NCBI GenBank assembly: GCA_002748065.1
Contig: PDRJ01000027.1
Location: 1 to 64,000 of the forward strand
Reading direction: 5' to 3'
Source of the DNA: Bacteroidota bacterium
Lineage (GTDB): Bacteria; Bacteroidota; Bacteroidia; Bacteroidales; BM520
Length of the DNA stretch: 64,000 nucleotides
Position numbers and translations under genes: made by a program. Below, piece by piece: positions 17,723 through 26,945 of the stretch. How positions within the stretch are numbered: the stretch's first letter is position 1; each line of letters starts with the position of its first letter. The notes under the pieces are model-generated. The model saw nothing but the letters and a program-made list of their open reading frames with translations, had not been told where the DNA came from and searched no databases.

Positions 17723-18673
17723 CTATAAATGTCGGGTATTTCGCAGCGTACGAATTCCCCGATCAACTTCAAACTTAAAACAGTATCCCAGCATCACTTC
17801 ATGGCTTCCCATACTTCCTCCCAGGTTCAACTTAGAGGTAGTAATATCATAGGAGTATCCCAACTTAAAATCTTTCCACCACAATCCAAAGAGCAGTCCC
17901 ACACCATCGCCAAACCGATAATTCACCCCTCCCCAAAACCGATCACGATATCGAAGCAAGGCATTAAAATCCACCTGTACAGCAGCAAGATCTGTTTTAC
18001 ATACCACAGAAGGTTCCACCTTAATAAAAGGCCTGGTAGGAAAACTCAACTGATATCCCCCGGCCACATAGTAGGCTCTGGAAAGTTTAAAAAGGGTATT
18101 CTGCCCTGCTGATTGAAAAAGATTCTGTACCGAGACCCCCAGCCAATACTCATCGGGAACCCGATAATAGACGCCCAAGTTACCATCAAAGATCATATCA
18201 CTCTCTTCACCGCTTCTTATTCGGAGCAACGGATCTTCATCAAGAGGTTTAAATTTGGAAAAATCCACCATGCTGTTAAAGAACATCAACTGTGCACCGA
18301 TACTCAAATCGCCAGCTCCCACAATGGTGTGATAAGCATACCCCAAATCAACATTAGTTTGCGTAAAAAAACCAATTTGATCTTGCAACACATTAATGCC
18401 AATCCCCCCATGCATGATCTTTACCGGCATATCGATGGAGAGCGAATAGGTCTTTGGCCCTATCTTTTCCCCTTCCATATCCGTAAATCCTACCCATTGT
18501 TGCCGCATAATTCCGGTGGCACAAATGGCATTTCGCAGCCCCGCATACCCGGGATTATAGTTAAGTTTGCTAAACATGTGCTGCGTAAAATGAGGCTCCT
18601 GCTGAGCCTGCGCACCCCACATATAACTCACCAACAATAGGATAGAGACTATTTTACAAACGCGTACCAACAT
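17723..18673 (-). CDS. porP: PorP/SprF-family outer-membrane protein
   Basis: A 316-residue protein with a signal peptide and the PorP/SprF start QEPHFTQHMFSKLNYNPGYAG. The rest is an outer-membrane beta-barrel with alternating strands, ending near GGSMGSHEVMLGYCFKF. PorP-type proteins associate with the T9SS, either as a core part (PorP) or as a partner of a specific large adhesin (SprF). Its position as first gene of the K-L-M-N operon favours the PorP role. It is divergent from yitT. No clear -7 box was found in the 277 bp between them for the minus strand. Confidence 0.9.
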   Translation of the reverse strand: MLVRVCKIVSILLLVSYMWGAQAQQEPHFTQHMFSKLNYNPGYAGLRNAICATGIMRQQWVGFTDMEGEKIGPKTYSLSIDMPVKIMHGGIGINVLQDQIGFFTQTNVDLGYAYHTIVGAGDLSIGAQLMFFNSMVDFSKFKPLDEDPLLRIRSGEESDMIFDGNLGVYYRVPDEYWLGVSVQNLFQSAGQNTLFKLSRAYYVAGGYQLSFPTRPFIKVEPSVVCKTDLAAVQVDFNALLRYRDRFWGGVNYRFGDGVGLLFGLWWKDFKLGYSYDITTSKLNLGGSMGSHEVMLGYCFKFEVDRGIRTLRNTRHL

Positions 18674-18861
18674 AAGGCCGTTATAAAGCGACGCTAAAGT
18701 AGTAAATTTTTTTAAATATGTATCCGGAAATGTTGTACATAAATTTTATATCGTAACATTCCTCCTAAAATCGCTGCAATGATCAATCACAAGATTTCAC
18801 CTATAATCCCTTTATGACAAATTTCTTATGAAGAAATCGTTAAAGATTATCGTTTTGCCTA

Positions 18862-18891
18862 TTGCCAATCTTTTTAGAAAGATTACTTTTG
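18862..18891 (+). promoter_or_regulatory. Promoter of the yitT-family gene
   Basis: TTG at 18862-18864, 19 bp, then TACTTTTG at 18884-18891. It lies 59 bp before the chosen ATG at 18951. Confidence 0.55.
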
Positions 18892-18950
18892 CCCACCATC
18901 CTGAATTCGATGGATGAGATTTAGTGTGTAACTCATTAAAAATTATTGCT

Positions 18951-19877
18951 ATGTCTTTTATTACACGGGATAAGTTGTTTAGCGCAAAGTGGTTTCGTTC
19001 TTACGGACTAATCCTTATCGGTTCCATCATTATGGCCGCGGGATTTAGCTTTTTTATCTCTCCTTACAAGATCGTACCCGGTGGCGTGTATGGTATCGGT
19101 ATTGTCGTTCACTACCTCACAAAAGGCCTGTTTGATTTTGCGCCCGATGGATTTCCCATCGGACTGTTTGGGTTGATCCTAAACATCCCACTAACCTTAC
19201 TGGGGATTAAGATCTTAGGGCCTCGTTTCGGTGTAAAAACCGTGGTAGGATTCTTTGTCGTATCGGGGATCATGGATCTCTTGACCCTTCTCTTTGGAGA
19301 AGATCCTTTGCAAATCGGTGAGGACATCCTATTGGCTGCTGTTTTTGGCGGGGTACTCATTGGGCTCGGCTTAGGACTGATCTTTCGCGCTCGCGCAACC
19401 ACCGGTGGCTCCGATATTATCGCTATGATCCTTGCGAAATATACCCGAATGCCTCTCGGACAACTTATCATTATTGTGGATTCCATCATTGTCCTTCTTG
19501 GCCTGGCCGTATTCAAAGATTGGCGTATTCCTCTTTACTCCTGGATCACCATCTTCGTTACAGGAAAAGTTATTGATATTGTCGTAGAAGGTGTTTCATA
19601 CGAAAAATCGTTGATGATTGTTTCGGACAAACATGAAGAAATTAAACGCAAAATCCTGGTAGATATGAAACGGGGGGGCACCTGTCTGAGAGCGACTGGA
19701 CTCTACTCGGGGAAGGATAAAAACATCATCTTTACCGTGGTTACACGCCGAGAGTTGGCCATTCTTCAGGATTACATCAGCCAGATTGATTCCAAAGCTT
19801 TTATGACCGTCACAGACTCCAGCGAAGTGCTTGGAGAGGGGTTTCGATCACTAAAAGACAAGGTGGAGCAATCGTAA
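18951..19877 (+). CDS. YitT-family membrane protein (DUF161/DUF2179)
   Basis: A 308-residue inner-membrane protein from the Met in MSFITRDKL. Five to six hydrophobic segments contain the family signature ISPYKIVPGGVYGIGIV and the glycine-rich RARATTGGSDIIAMIL. The C-terminal DUF2179 domain is soluble (GGTCLRATGLYSGKDKNIIF, VVTRRELAILQDYI). The function of this family is not settled; transport has been suggested. The gene is monocistronic and divergent from porP. It is followed by about 225 bp without features and then two tandem repeat copies. Confidence 0.88.
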   Translation: MSFITRDKLFSAKWFRSYGLILIGSIIMAAGFSFFISPYKIVPGGVYGIGIVVHYLTKGLFDFAPDGFPIGLFGLILNIPLTLLGIKILGPRFGVKTVVGFFVVSGIMDLLTLLFGEDPLQIGEDILLAAVFGGVLIGLGLGLIFRARATTGGSDIIAMILAKYTRMPLGQLIIIVDSIIVLLGLAVFKDWRIPLYSWITIFVTGKVIDIVVEGVSYEKSLMIVSDKHEEIKRKILVDMKRGGTCLRATGLYSGKDKNIIFTVVTRRELAILQDYISQIDSKAFMTVTDSSEVLGEGFRSLKDKVEQS

Positions 19878-20105
19878 AAAGAAGGCATTGGCAATCGCTG
19901 TTACAAGGGCATCGTCTCTATAGAGCTTATATCAACCGTTAACTGTCGGTTCTTAGCCTTTAGTCGTTTCTTTTTCCCCTTCACCGTATCATCTCTACCG
20001 CAAAGAGCACAGAGAATGTGCTGTTTTTCCGGACTTCGACACAGGGATCCCAAGGATCAAAGGCAGGAAAAATCCGGAGAATTCAGGTACATGTAACGAG
20101 TTAGG

Positions 20106-20351
20106 TAGTGTCTATCCATAAAGTCAGCTTTGGGAAGAGGGCTGTATAGAACGTTCAAATTCAAGGCTTGCGAAGGCTGAAAGAAGGGAATTTTACGGGG
20201 ATAAAGCGATCCGTATTGAGCAAAACTGCCCCCCCTTTTGCCTAAAATCTGCACCTTGGTAAAAGATAAGCTTGCTTACATTCTGCTAAGGTGCAGCCTA
20301 CTTTAAAAGACAAGCGTAACGAAGAAGTCGGACGTTATAGACAGACGCTAA
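20106..20351 (+). repeat. Dispersed TIR repeat, copy 4 (long variant)
   Basis: It starts TAGTGTCTATCCATAAAGTC and ends GACGTTATAGACAGACGCTAA. At 246 bp it carries an extra internal block (including TTTTGCCTAAAATCTGCACC and TAAGCTTGCTTAC) that is also seen in copy 7 but missing from short copies. Confidence 0.9.
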
Positions 20352-20352
20352 T

Positions 20353-20508
20353 TAGTGTTTGTCCATAAAGTCAGCGTTTTGAGAAGAGGCTGTATAGAAC
20401 GTTCAAATTCGAGGCTTGCGAAGGCTGAAATAGGTGAGTTTACTAAGGCAAATGACCATTTGGAAGACAAGCGTAACGAAGAAGTCGGACGTTATAGACA
20501 GCCTCTAA
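20353..20508 (+). repeat. Dispersed TIR repeat, copy 5, tandem to copy 4
   Basis: A short copy of 156 bp starting TAGTGTTTGTCCATAAAGTC, directly adjoining copy 4. Its far end (AGCCTCTAATT) supplies the TAG stop of rseP on the minus strand. Confidence 0.92.
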
Positions 20509-21827
20509 TTAAAGAGTTTGATAATATCGTTCCCCGTAGCCAAAAGGAAGAGCCCCAACAGAAGGATCATCCCGATCATCTGAGCAATCTCCAAAAAGCG
20601 TTCGCCGGGTTTTCTGCCGGTGATCATTTCCACAAGCAGGAAGAGAACGTGGCCCCCGTCGAGCGCCGGAATGGGCAGCACATTGAGAATGGCAAGCATC
20701 ACCGAAAGGAAAGCTGTTAACCGCCAAAAGACCTCCCAGTTCCAGGTGGAGGGAAAAATACTTCCTATGGTAATAAAGCTACCAATGGATTCGTAAGCCT
20801 TGGTTTGGGGTTTTACCAAAAGTTTCAGCTGTTTCCAATAGGAACTTATCTCTTGAAAAGTTTTGGCAACTCCCCGGGGGATGGCTTCCAGCAAAGAGAA
20901 GCTGCGCTGATGAAGGTTAAAAAAGTAGGTGGTTTGGTTCACCGGAGCGACTCCGATCATTCCACTCTCTGTAACGGTCAGGGGGTATGTCAGGGTGTCC
21001 CTTTCCCGAAGCACTTTCAGTGTTACCTCTTGCCCTTTATAGTCGGCAATCGCCTCCTTAAATTGGTCAAAAAAGGGCGTTGGAATCTCATTAATGCCGA
21101 CGATGCGATCCTTTTCCAAAATTCCGGTTGCCTTTGCCGGTGACTCTTCGGCAAATCCGCCCACCACAAAGGGGATACGATAGGAAATAAAGGGTGTTTT
21201 GTGCTTCAAGAGCTTTGCCGTAATTCCCTCAGGAATCTGAATTTCATAGGGCTGCTCATTGCGATACACCTGAATAGTCTTTGCCTCGTCAAGGATCATA
21301 GCCTCGGGGATATGATTAAAATCTTCAACAGGATTACCATCAATGGCATAGATCTTATCCCCATTTCGCAATCCGATCTCATACCCAAGAGAGTCGACCA
21401 CAACCCCATACTTGAGTTCTGAAGTGGGGAGGTATTTCTCTCCAAAGACCGAGAGGAGAGCAATGTATATGACCATAGCCAGCAGGATATTTACCGTAAC
21501 ACCTCCCAACATAATGATAAGGCGTTGCCATGCGGGTTTGGTACGAAACTCCCACGGCTGGGGCGGTTGTTTCATCTGCTCTTTATCCATGGATTCGTCA
21601 ATCATCCCGGAGATCTTCACATATCCGCCAAGGGGAAGCCAACCAATACCATACTCGGTCTCTTTATATTTGTATTTAAAAAGGGAAAACCACGGATTAA
21701 AGAAAAGGTAGAACTTCTCTACTCGCACCTTAAAGATCCTTGCGGCCACAAAGTGTCCCATCTCATGCAGAACCACCAAAATAGAGAGGCTGAGGATCAG
21801 CTGTAATATCTTTATCAATACGCTCAT
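20505..21827 (-). CDS. rseP: Site-2 membrane protease RseP
   Basis: A 440-residue intramembrane zinc protease. HEMGHF at residues 21-26 provides the zinc-binding HExxH, and LNVLPIPALDGGH near 380 provides the third ligand region. Two PDZ-type segments lie between (VVDSLGYEIGLRNGDKIYAI and GGFAEESPAKATGILEKD). RseP cleaves anti-sigma factors and leftover signal peptides. It is the last gene of the M23-dxr-rseP operon. The pairing with dxr matches many bacteria. Its stop codon is formed by the end of repeat copy 5. Confidence 0.94.
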   Translation of the reverse strand: MSVLIKILQLILSLSILVVLHEMGHFVAARIFKVRVEKFYLFFNPWFSLFKYKYKETEYGIGWLPLGGYVKISGMIDESMDKEQMKQPPQPWEFRTKPAWQRLIIMLGGVTVNILLAMVIYIALLSVFGEKYLPTSELKYGVVVDSLGYEIGLRNGDKIYAIDGNPVEDFNHIPEAMILDEAKTIQVYRNEQPYEIQIPEGITAKLLKHKTPFISYRIPFVVGGFAEESPAKATGILEKDRIVGINEIPTPFFDQFKEAIADYKGQEVTLKVLRERDTLTYPLTVTESGMIGVAPVNQTTYFFNLHQRSFSLLEAIPRGVAKTFQEISSYWKQLKLLVKPQTKAYESIGSFITIGSIFPSTWNWEVFWRLTAFLSVMLAILNVLPIPALDGGHVLFLLVEMITGRKPGERFLEIAQMIGMILLLGLFLLATGNDIIKLFN

Positions 21828-21833
21828 TGTCTG

Positions 21834-22994
21834 TTATCTTAAGTCGTCAATATGCAACAGAGCCCGTGTTCTGGTTTCCCGGTCGGTTGCAAGCAAATCA
21901 TCCAACGAGGGGTTTTCCACGAAAGAGATCCTATCCATACAGTGCGCAACTAAGTCGGGCATTTGGGTAAAGGCTATCTGTTGTTTCAGAAAGGCCGCTA
22001 CCGCAATCTCATTGGCTGCATTAAGCACACACGGAATATTCCCACCCCTTTCCAACGCCTCATAAGCGAGGGCAAGATTACGAAATTTTTTTGTATCAGG
22101 TTTTTCAAAGGTGAGTTGCGGATGTTCAAAAATGTTAAAGTTTGTGAAATTGGCTCTCACCCTTTGGGGATAGGTAAGGGCATACTGTATGGGGACGCGC
22201 ATATCGGGGTCGCCCAACTGGGCTTTCAGGCTTCCATCTTCAAACTCCACCATGCTGTGAATGATGGATTGCGGGTGGATCACCACCTCTATGTGTTGAG
22301 GATGAACATTAAAGAGCCATTTGGCTTCAATCACCTCCAACCCTTTGTTCATCATGGAGGCACTATCTATGGTAATCTTACTTCCCATCTGCCAAGTGGG
22401 GTGCCGAAGAGCTTGTTGGGGCGATACCGTTTGAAGCTGTTCTACAGAGAACCCTCTAAAAGGCCCCCCGCTGGCGGTGAGCAGGATCTTTTTGATGGGG
22501 TTGGACTCTCCCGTGATGCACTGCATGATGGCGGAGTGTTCCGAGTCGATGGGATAGAGGTTAACTCCTTTTTTCTGAGCCGTTTGTGTAACCATCTTTC
22601 CAGCGACTACAAGGGTCTCCTTATTGGCCAGGGCAATGGGTTTCCCCGCCTCTATGGCAGCGAGTGTGGGCTCCAGACCGGCAAACCCCACTACGGCGGT
22701 AACGACGATATCAACGGTTCCCATTTCGGTAATCTGGGATAACGCTTTGGATCCTGCATAGACCTTTATGGGGAGGTCACTAAGGGCATCGGAAACGTTT
22801 TTATAATGCTGTTCATCGGCAATGACCACCGCATTGGGTACGAACTCCCGGGCTTGTTGAATAAGAAGTTCCGTATTGTGATGAGCGGTAAGGACTTCAG
22901 CGGTAAAACGGCCGGGGTTATTACGAACAACATCAAGGGTCTGGATACCAATGGATCCAGTAGATCCTAACAGGGCGATATGTTTCTTCTCCAT
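21834..22994 (-). CDS. dxr: 1-deoxy-D-xylulose-5-phosphate reductoisomerase
   Basis: A 386-residue enzyme for the second step of the methylerythritol phosphate route to isoprenoids, converting DXP to MEP with NADPH and a divalent metal. The dinucleotide site is ALLGSTGSIGIQTLDV. The metal/substrate region reads YPIDSEHSAIMQC and ILLTASGGPFR, with MNKGLEVIEAKWLF and HPQSIIHSMVEF further on. It sits 6 bp before rseP and 4 bp after the M23-like gene. Confidence 0.97.
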   Translation of the reverse strand: MEKKHIALLGSTGSIGIQTLDVVRNNPGRFTAEVLTAHHNTELLIQQAREFVPNAVVIADEQHYKNVSDALSDLPIKVYAGSKALSQITEMGTVDIVVTAVVGFAGLEPTLAAIEAGKPIALANKETLVVAGKMVTQTAQKKGVNLYPIDSEHSAIMQCITGESNPIKKILLTASGGPFRGFSVEQLQTVSPQQALRHPTWQMGSKITIDSASMMNKGLEVIEAKWLFNVHPQHIEVVIHPQSIIHSMVEFEDGSLKAQLGDPDMRVPIQYALTYPQRVRANFTNFNIFEHPQLTFEKPDTKKFRNLALAYEALERGGNIPCVLNAANEIAVAAFLKQQIAFTQMPDLVAHCMDRISFVENPSLDDLLATDRETRTRALLHIDDLR

Positions 22995-22998
22995 GGGA

Positions 22999-23907
22999 TT
23001 ATTTACTTAAAAAATGGATGGGATTTACGGGGATTCCTCGGTACCATACCTCAAAAAGAAAATGCGCCGAGGCAGCCTTACCTTCTGTCTTCTCCAACGT
23101 AGCCACAGCCTCTCCAATGGAGACATAATCCCCCACTCTTTTGAGAAGGGTGGTGTTGTGCCTGTATATGGTCACAAGGTCATGATCATGTTGAATGGCT
23201 ACGGTGTAGGATTTCTTACCCGTCTGTTGACTAAAGATAACCGTTCCAGGAGAAATGGCAAAGACAGAATCATACTCCGGAGTGACAATAGTAATGCCAA
23301 AATACGCTTCCTGAGGGTTGAAGCTATGAGCCACCACGCCCTCCACCGGCGGGTGAAAGCGGTCATTAAACTCGTGGACAATGGTATTGAACAAGGAATC
23401 CTCCTGCTGAGCAGATACGGTATGAGAAGTATCCCCATACATCAGAAGCAAAAGACTATCTTCATAAAAACGATACGTGCTGATATGACTGTACCTACTT
23501 CGAAGCGAATCCTCCTCCGTGTTTACCGAGTCTCCGGCATAAACGGTCTCAATGAGACTACTGTCACTCAAAATGATGCGAATATTACGAAGATAGGTAT
23601 CTTTCACCCTCATGGCCTTCTCCAAAGAGTCCGCTTTTTTAAGCAACCTATACATGTCCTGGCGGTAGGATGATTTGGTATATCCGGGAACCACCTCTCT
23701 CAAAGAGGTGTGTGAGATCAGGAAAAAGGTACCAATACTGATCAGGATGGCAGAAAAGAGCAGAAGAATAACCACATGAAGCCCAGAGACCCGGATGGCG
23801 AATCGCTCTTCGAAGGTCTCTCCATGCTGAAGAATCAGACGGTATTTGTTACGGGATCTTCTTAACAAAGCTCCTTTCCCTTTCTTATGTGCTTTCTTCT
23901 CTTTCAT
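22999..23907 (-). CDS. M23/LytM-like protein, probably without peptidase activity
   Basis: About 302 residues from the Met in MKEKKAHKKG (the ORF track adds 11). A basic N-terminus precedes one transmembrane helix (HVVILLLFSAILISIGTFFLI), a coiled-coil-like stretch and a C-terminal M23 (LytM) fold. Of the usual zinc ligands, the HxxxD motif is replaced (AYFGITIV in place of H-x-G-x-D) and HLHFE reads HFLFE, so only single histidines remain. It may act as a regulator of another peptidoglycan hydrolase, as EnvC does (inference). It is the first gene of the operon with dxr and rseP. Confidence 0.8.
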   Translation of the reverse strand: MKEKKAHKKGKGALLRRSRNKYRLILQHGETFEERFAIRVSGLHVVILLLFSAILISIGTFFLISHTSLREVVPGYTKSSYRQDMYRLLKKADSLEKAMRVKDTYLRNIRIILSDSSLIETVYAGDSVNTEEDSLRSRYSHISTYRFYEDSLLLLMYGDTSHTVSAQQEDSLFNTIVHEFNDRFHPPVEGVVAHSFNPQEAYFGITIVTPEYDSVFAISPGTVIFSQQTGKKSYTVAIQHDHDLVTIYRHNTTLLKRVGDYVSIGEAVATLEKTEGKAASAHFLFEVWYRGIPVNPIHFLSK

Positions 23908-24161
23908 TGTAAAGTAAGAAAATACCACACTTGGCAGCATTCTTCTGCAAAGATCGTAAAAAAAACCAACCTTACTAACAGCATAATGGGGCTCTCTCTT
24001 CAGGAAATCCCCACGCTTCCATCCTGGCCCCCATTACCCCATCACCACGCAAACAAATTCTCTTATAAAGGGATGGATAAAAGCACACCTCTGGGGAAAG
24101 ACAATATGGGTTTTCTAAAGCGATAAATCCGAATATGTGCCACACATTCGGAAAAATAAAA

Positions 24162-24169
24162 TATTTTTG
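24162..24169 (+). promoter_or_regulatory. Possible -7 element for porW
   Basis: TATTTTTG lies 27 bp downstream of the ATG used in the ORF track and 41 bp before the alternative TTG start at 24210. If it is used, the ATG at 24135 would not be transcribed. Confidence 0.35.
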
Positions 24170-24209
24170 CAAGGAAGTAGTTAATCATATAGGACTAGAG
24201 ATTATTACC

Positions 24210-26885
24210 TTGAACAATAGAGATCGATTTTACAAGATTATAAAAGCATCCACGTTTGTGGTGATTACATTGATATTATTTTCATGTAGTACCAAGAAGA
24301 ACACAGCTTTTCGAAGAAGTTTTCACAACCTAAACACCCACTATAACGGTTATTGGAACGGCCGGGAGAGCTTTCGACAAGGCGTTTTGGAATTGGAGAA
24401 AGAGGGGCACGACAACTATTCGTTTATTTTGCCGGTAGTCTATTACGGTAACCGTCAAGAGGCCTCGTCCCTTGCCCCTTTCATGGACAAAGCCATTGAA
24501 AAATCGGGCATGATGATCAACCGCCACTCCATGGTTTTCAACAAAAAGGAACGGGTAAAATGGATCGATGATTGCTACTTGCTCATTGGAAAAGCCTATT
24601 TTTACAAACAGGAGTTTTTACGGGCACGTCGCACTTTCGAGTACATCACAAAAACCTACGAACCATTAGCTCCCGAAGCCCGCCTATGGATGGCTCGTTC
24701 GTATCACCAAACCGGTGAATTTGAAAAATCTTTAGCCATTTTGGAAGAGATGCAATCTTCCATTGATAAACGAGAGGTTCCCATCTCCATTCTCCGTCTC
24801 TACCCCTTAGTGTATGCAGAATATTACCTCATGCAGAATCGCTACGCCGAGGCTAAGAAACATTTGGAAAACGGTATCATCTTCAATAGGCAAAAGAAAT
24901 TGCGCACCCGATTATGGTATATCCTCGCTCAAATCTATCAGCAAGAGGGAGACTATAAGGCTGCCACAGACTACTTCTCCAAGGTAATTCGCAAGAACCC
25001 CAACTATGAAATGACCTTTAATGCACGCATTAGTCTGGCACAATCCTACGATACAGAGACCGGCAATAAATCCATGGTCTTAAAGCAGCTCCAGAAACTG
25101 CTCAAAGACATAAAGAATGAAGAGTACCGGGATCAGATCTACTATGCATTGGCAGAGATCGCCCGTCGTGATGGCGATTCAGCTCTTTTAATAAAACACC
25201 TCGCCAGTTCAGTAGCCTCCAGTGTAAGCAACAACTATCAATTATCAAAATCATCCCTTGAGATTGCCGATATCTATTTCCAACAAAAGGATTATCCCCT
25301 ATCACAAGCCTATTACGACACGGCCATGCAATCCATACCGGATGATTACCCCAACATTGATGCATTGCGCAAAAAAACAGATGTTCTCACGAATCTGGTG
25401 ACCAACCTTTCAGAGGTACAAACTCAAGATAGTCTTCAATATTTGGCTTCACTGCCGGAAGGAGAGCGAATGGAAATCATTCGTAAATTCATCAAGAAAA
25501 TTGAGGAGGAGGAGAAACGCAAAGCAGAAGCGGAACGGAGAAAACAGCAACAGTTGATGCAATCACGGCTCACTCAAATGGAGAACCGACGAATGCAAAA
25601 CCAACCGGGAATGGGAGGAGGCATAAAATGGTACTTCTATAACCCTCAAACGGTGAGTTTTGGAATGGCAGAATTTGAAAAGCGTTGGGGTAACCGAAAG
25701 CTGGAAGACCTATGGCGACTCTCCAACAAGGTGGTTGTAGACTTTGGAGACTTTACCGATGAAGAGAGCATGATGGCTGCAGATAGCTTAGCCGCAGGAG
25801 ATACCATCAAACGTTCCGTGGATCCCAAGGATCCCCAGACCTATTTGCAGGATATTCCCCTGACAGAAGAGATGATGGAAGCATCACACAAAAAAATTGA
25901 GCGTGCCCTCTTCAATGCCGGTTTTATCTACTATGACGGATTGGGGAACCTTGATGAAGCCATTGGCTGCTTCCAGGAACTACTAAAACGCTATCCCCAG
26001 TCGGATAACTGTTTGCTCGCACTCTACATGCTCTACAGAATGAACCTGGATTTGGGCAATACGGAGGCCTCAGAGAAATATAAACAGACCATCCTCAATG
26101 ACTTCCCGGATACAGATTATGCAAAGATCATTCGGGATCCGGAATACAACAACGTATTACTCGAAGAGTTGAACCGAAAATCTGCCCTCTACAAAGAGGC
26201 CTACCTAGCCTACGAAGAGGGCATGTATAACCTGGTGATGGTCTATGCCGAAGAGGGCATTAACGACTACACCCCAGACGAATTCACACCTAAGTTTAAA
26301 TACTTAAAAGCCATTGCTTTTGGAGCAAAACAGGAGCAGGATAGCCTCGTAAAGAACCTTCAGGAAATTGTGGCCATGTATCCCAATAGTGAGGTAACCC
26401 CTTTGGCACAAAATATCCTACAACAACTATTTAACCCGGATCTTGAAACAGAAGAAGAGGGTGAAACCGCAAAAGAAGAAGCCATTTCCGAAGAGTTATT
26501 GGAGATGATGAAGGAGTTCAACTACAGCCCGGATTCGCAACATTTTTATGTGCTTATACTGGATGGATCGAAGGTAAATGTGAATGCGACGAAAGTAAAG
26601 GTATCGGACTATAACGGTAAATTCCAAAGTCTCTCCCAGTTATCGGTAAGTTCGGTAATGTTAAAAGATAAAAAACAGATGGTCACCGTAAGCAGTTTTA
26701 ACAATGCTTCGGAAGCAAAGGATTATTTAACAGATATTTCCAGCAATGAGTATGTGTTTTCCCGCCTGAGTGCAGAGGACTATGTACACTTTATTATCAG
26801 TGCCGAGAATTATCCCACATTTTATAAAAACAAAAACATTGATGCCTATTTGATGTTTTTCAATACAGCCTACGAGAACGAATAG
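24210..26885 (+). CDS. porW: T9SS lipoprotein PorW/SprE (TPR-rich)
   Basis: About 891 residues from TTG at 24210 (916 from ATG at 24135). The later start is preferred because it gives a compact lipoprotein signal (NNRDRFYKIIKASTFVVITLILFSC). The PorW/SprE signature SFHNLNTHYNGYWNGRESF follows the lipid Cys. Multiple TPR-like helices run from about 110 to 420 and again from about 590 to 740 (FNAGFIYYDGLGNLDEAIGCF). A charged helix with poly-Gln/Met and an SPOR-like C-terminus end the protein. PorW is needed for type IX secretion and is thought to link the motor or ring to the translocon. It is encoded away from porP-gldKLMN, as usual. Confidence 0.88.
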   Translation: MNNRDRFYKIIKASTFVVITLILFSCSTKKNTAFRRSFHNLNTHYNGYWNGRESFRQGVLELEKEGHDNYSFILPVVYYGNRQEASSLAPFMDKAIEKSGMMINRHSMVFNKKERVKWIDDCYLLIGKAYFYKQEFLRARRTFEYITKTYEPLAPEARLWMARSYHQTGEFEKSLAILEEMQSSIDKREVPISILRLYPLVYAEYYLMQNRYAEAKKHLENGIIFNRQKKLRTRLWYILAQIYQQEGDYKAATDYFSKVIRKNPNYEMTFNARISLAQSYDTETGNKSMVLKQLQKLLKDIKNEEYRDQIYYALAEIARRDGDSALLIKHLASSVASSVSNNYQLSKSSLEIADIYFQQKDYPLSQAYYDTAMQSIPDDYPNIDALRKKTDVLTNLVTNLSEVQTQDSLQYLASLPEGERMEIIRKFIKKIEEEEKRKAEAERRKQQQLMQSRLTQMENRRMQNQPGMGGGIKWYFYNPQTVSFGMAEFEKRWGNRKLEDLWRLSNKVVVDFGDFTDEESMMAADSLAAGDTIKRSVDPKDPQTYLQDIPLTEEMMEASHKKIERALFNAGFIYYDGLGNLDEAIGCFQELLKRYPQSDNCLLALYMLYRMNLDLGNTEASEKYKQTILNDFPDTDYAKIIRDPEYNNVLLEELNRKSALYKEAYLAYEEGMYNLVMVYAEEGINDYTPDEFTPKFKYLKAIAFGAKQEQDSLVKNLQEIVAMYPNSEVTPLAQNILQQLFNPDLETEEEGETAKEEAISEELLEMMKEFNYSPDSQHFYVLILDGSKVNVNATKVKVSDYNGKFQSLSQLSVSSVMLKDKKQMVTVSSFNNASEAKDYLTDISSNEYVFSRLSAEDYVHFIISAENYPTFYKNKNIDAYLMFFNTAYENE

Positions 26886-26945
26886 GATACTCTTTTGTGA
26901 AAAAGTGATACATTTGTGAAATATCGAACCTAAAAAAGATGTATT

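Noticed and set aside
20355-20720. 121-residue ORF, and similar ORFs at 2382-2564, 20057-20254, 28357-28668, 34670-34939, 54571-54762, 58404-58666
   Set aside because: All are frames through the dispersed repeat (for example NSRLAKAEIGEF). They lack consistent starts and carry the repeat's varying internal indels.
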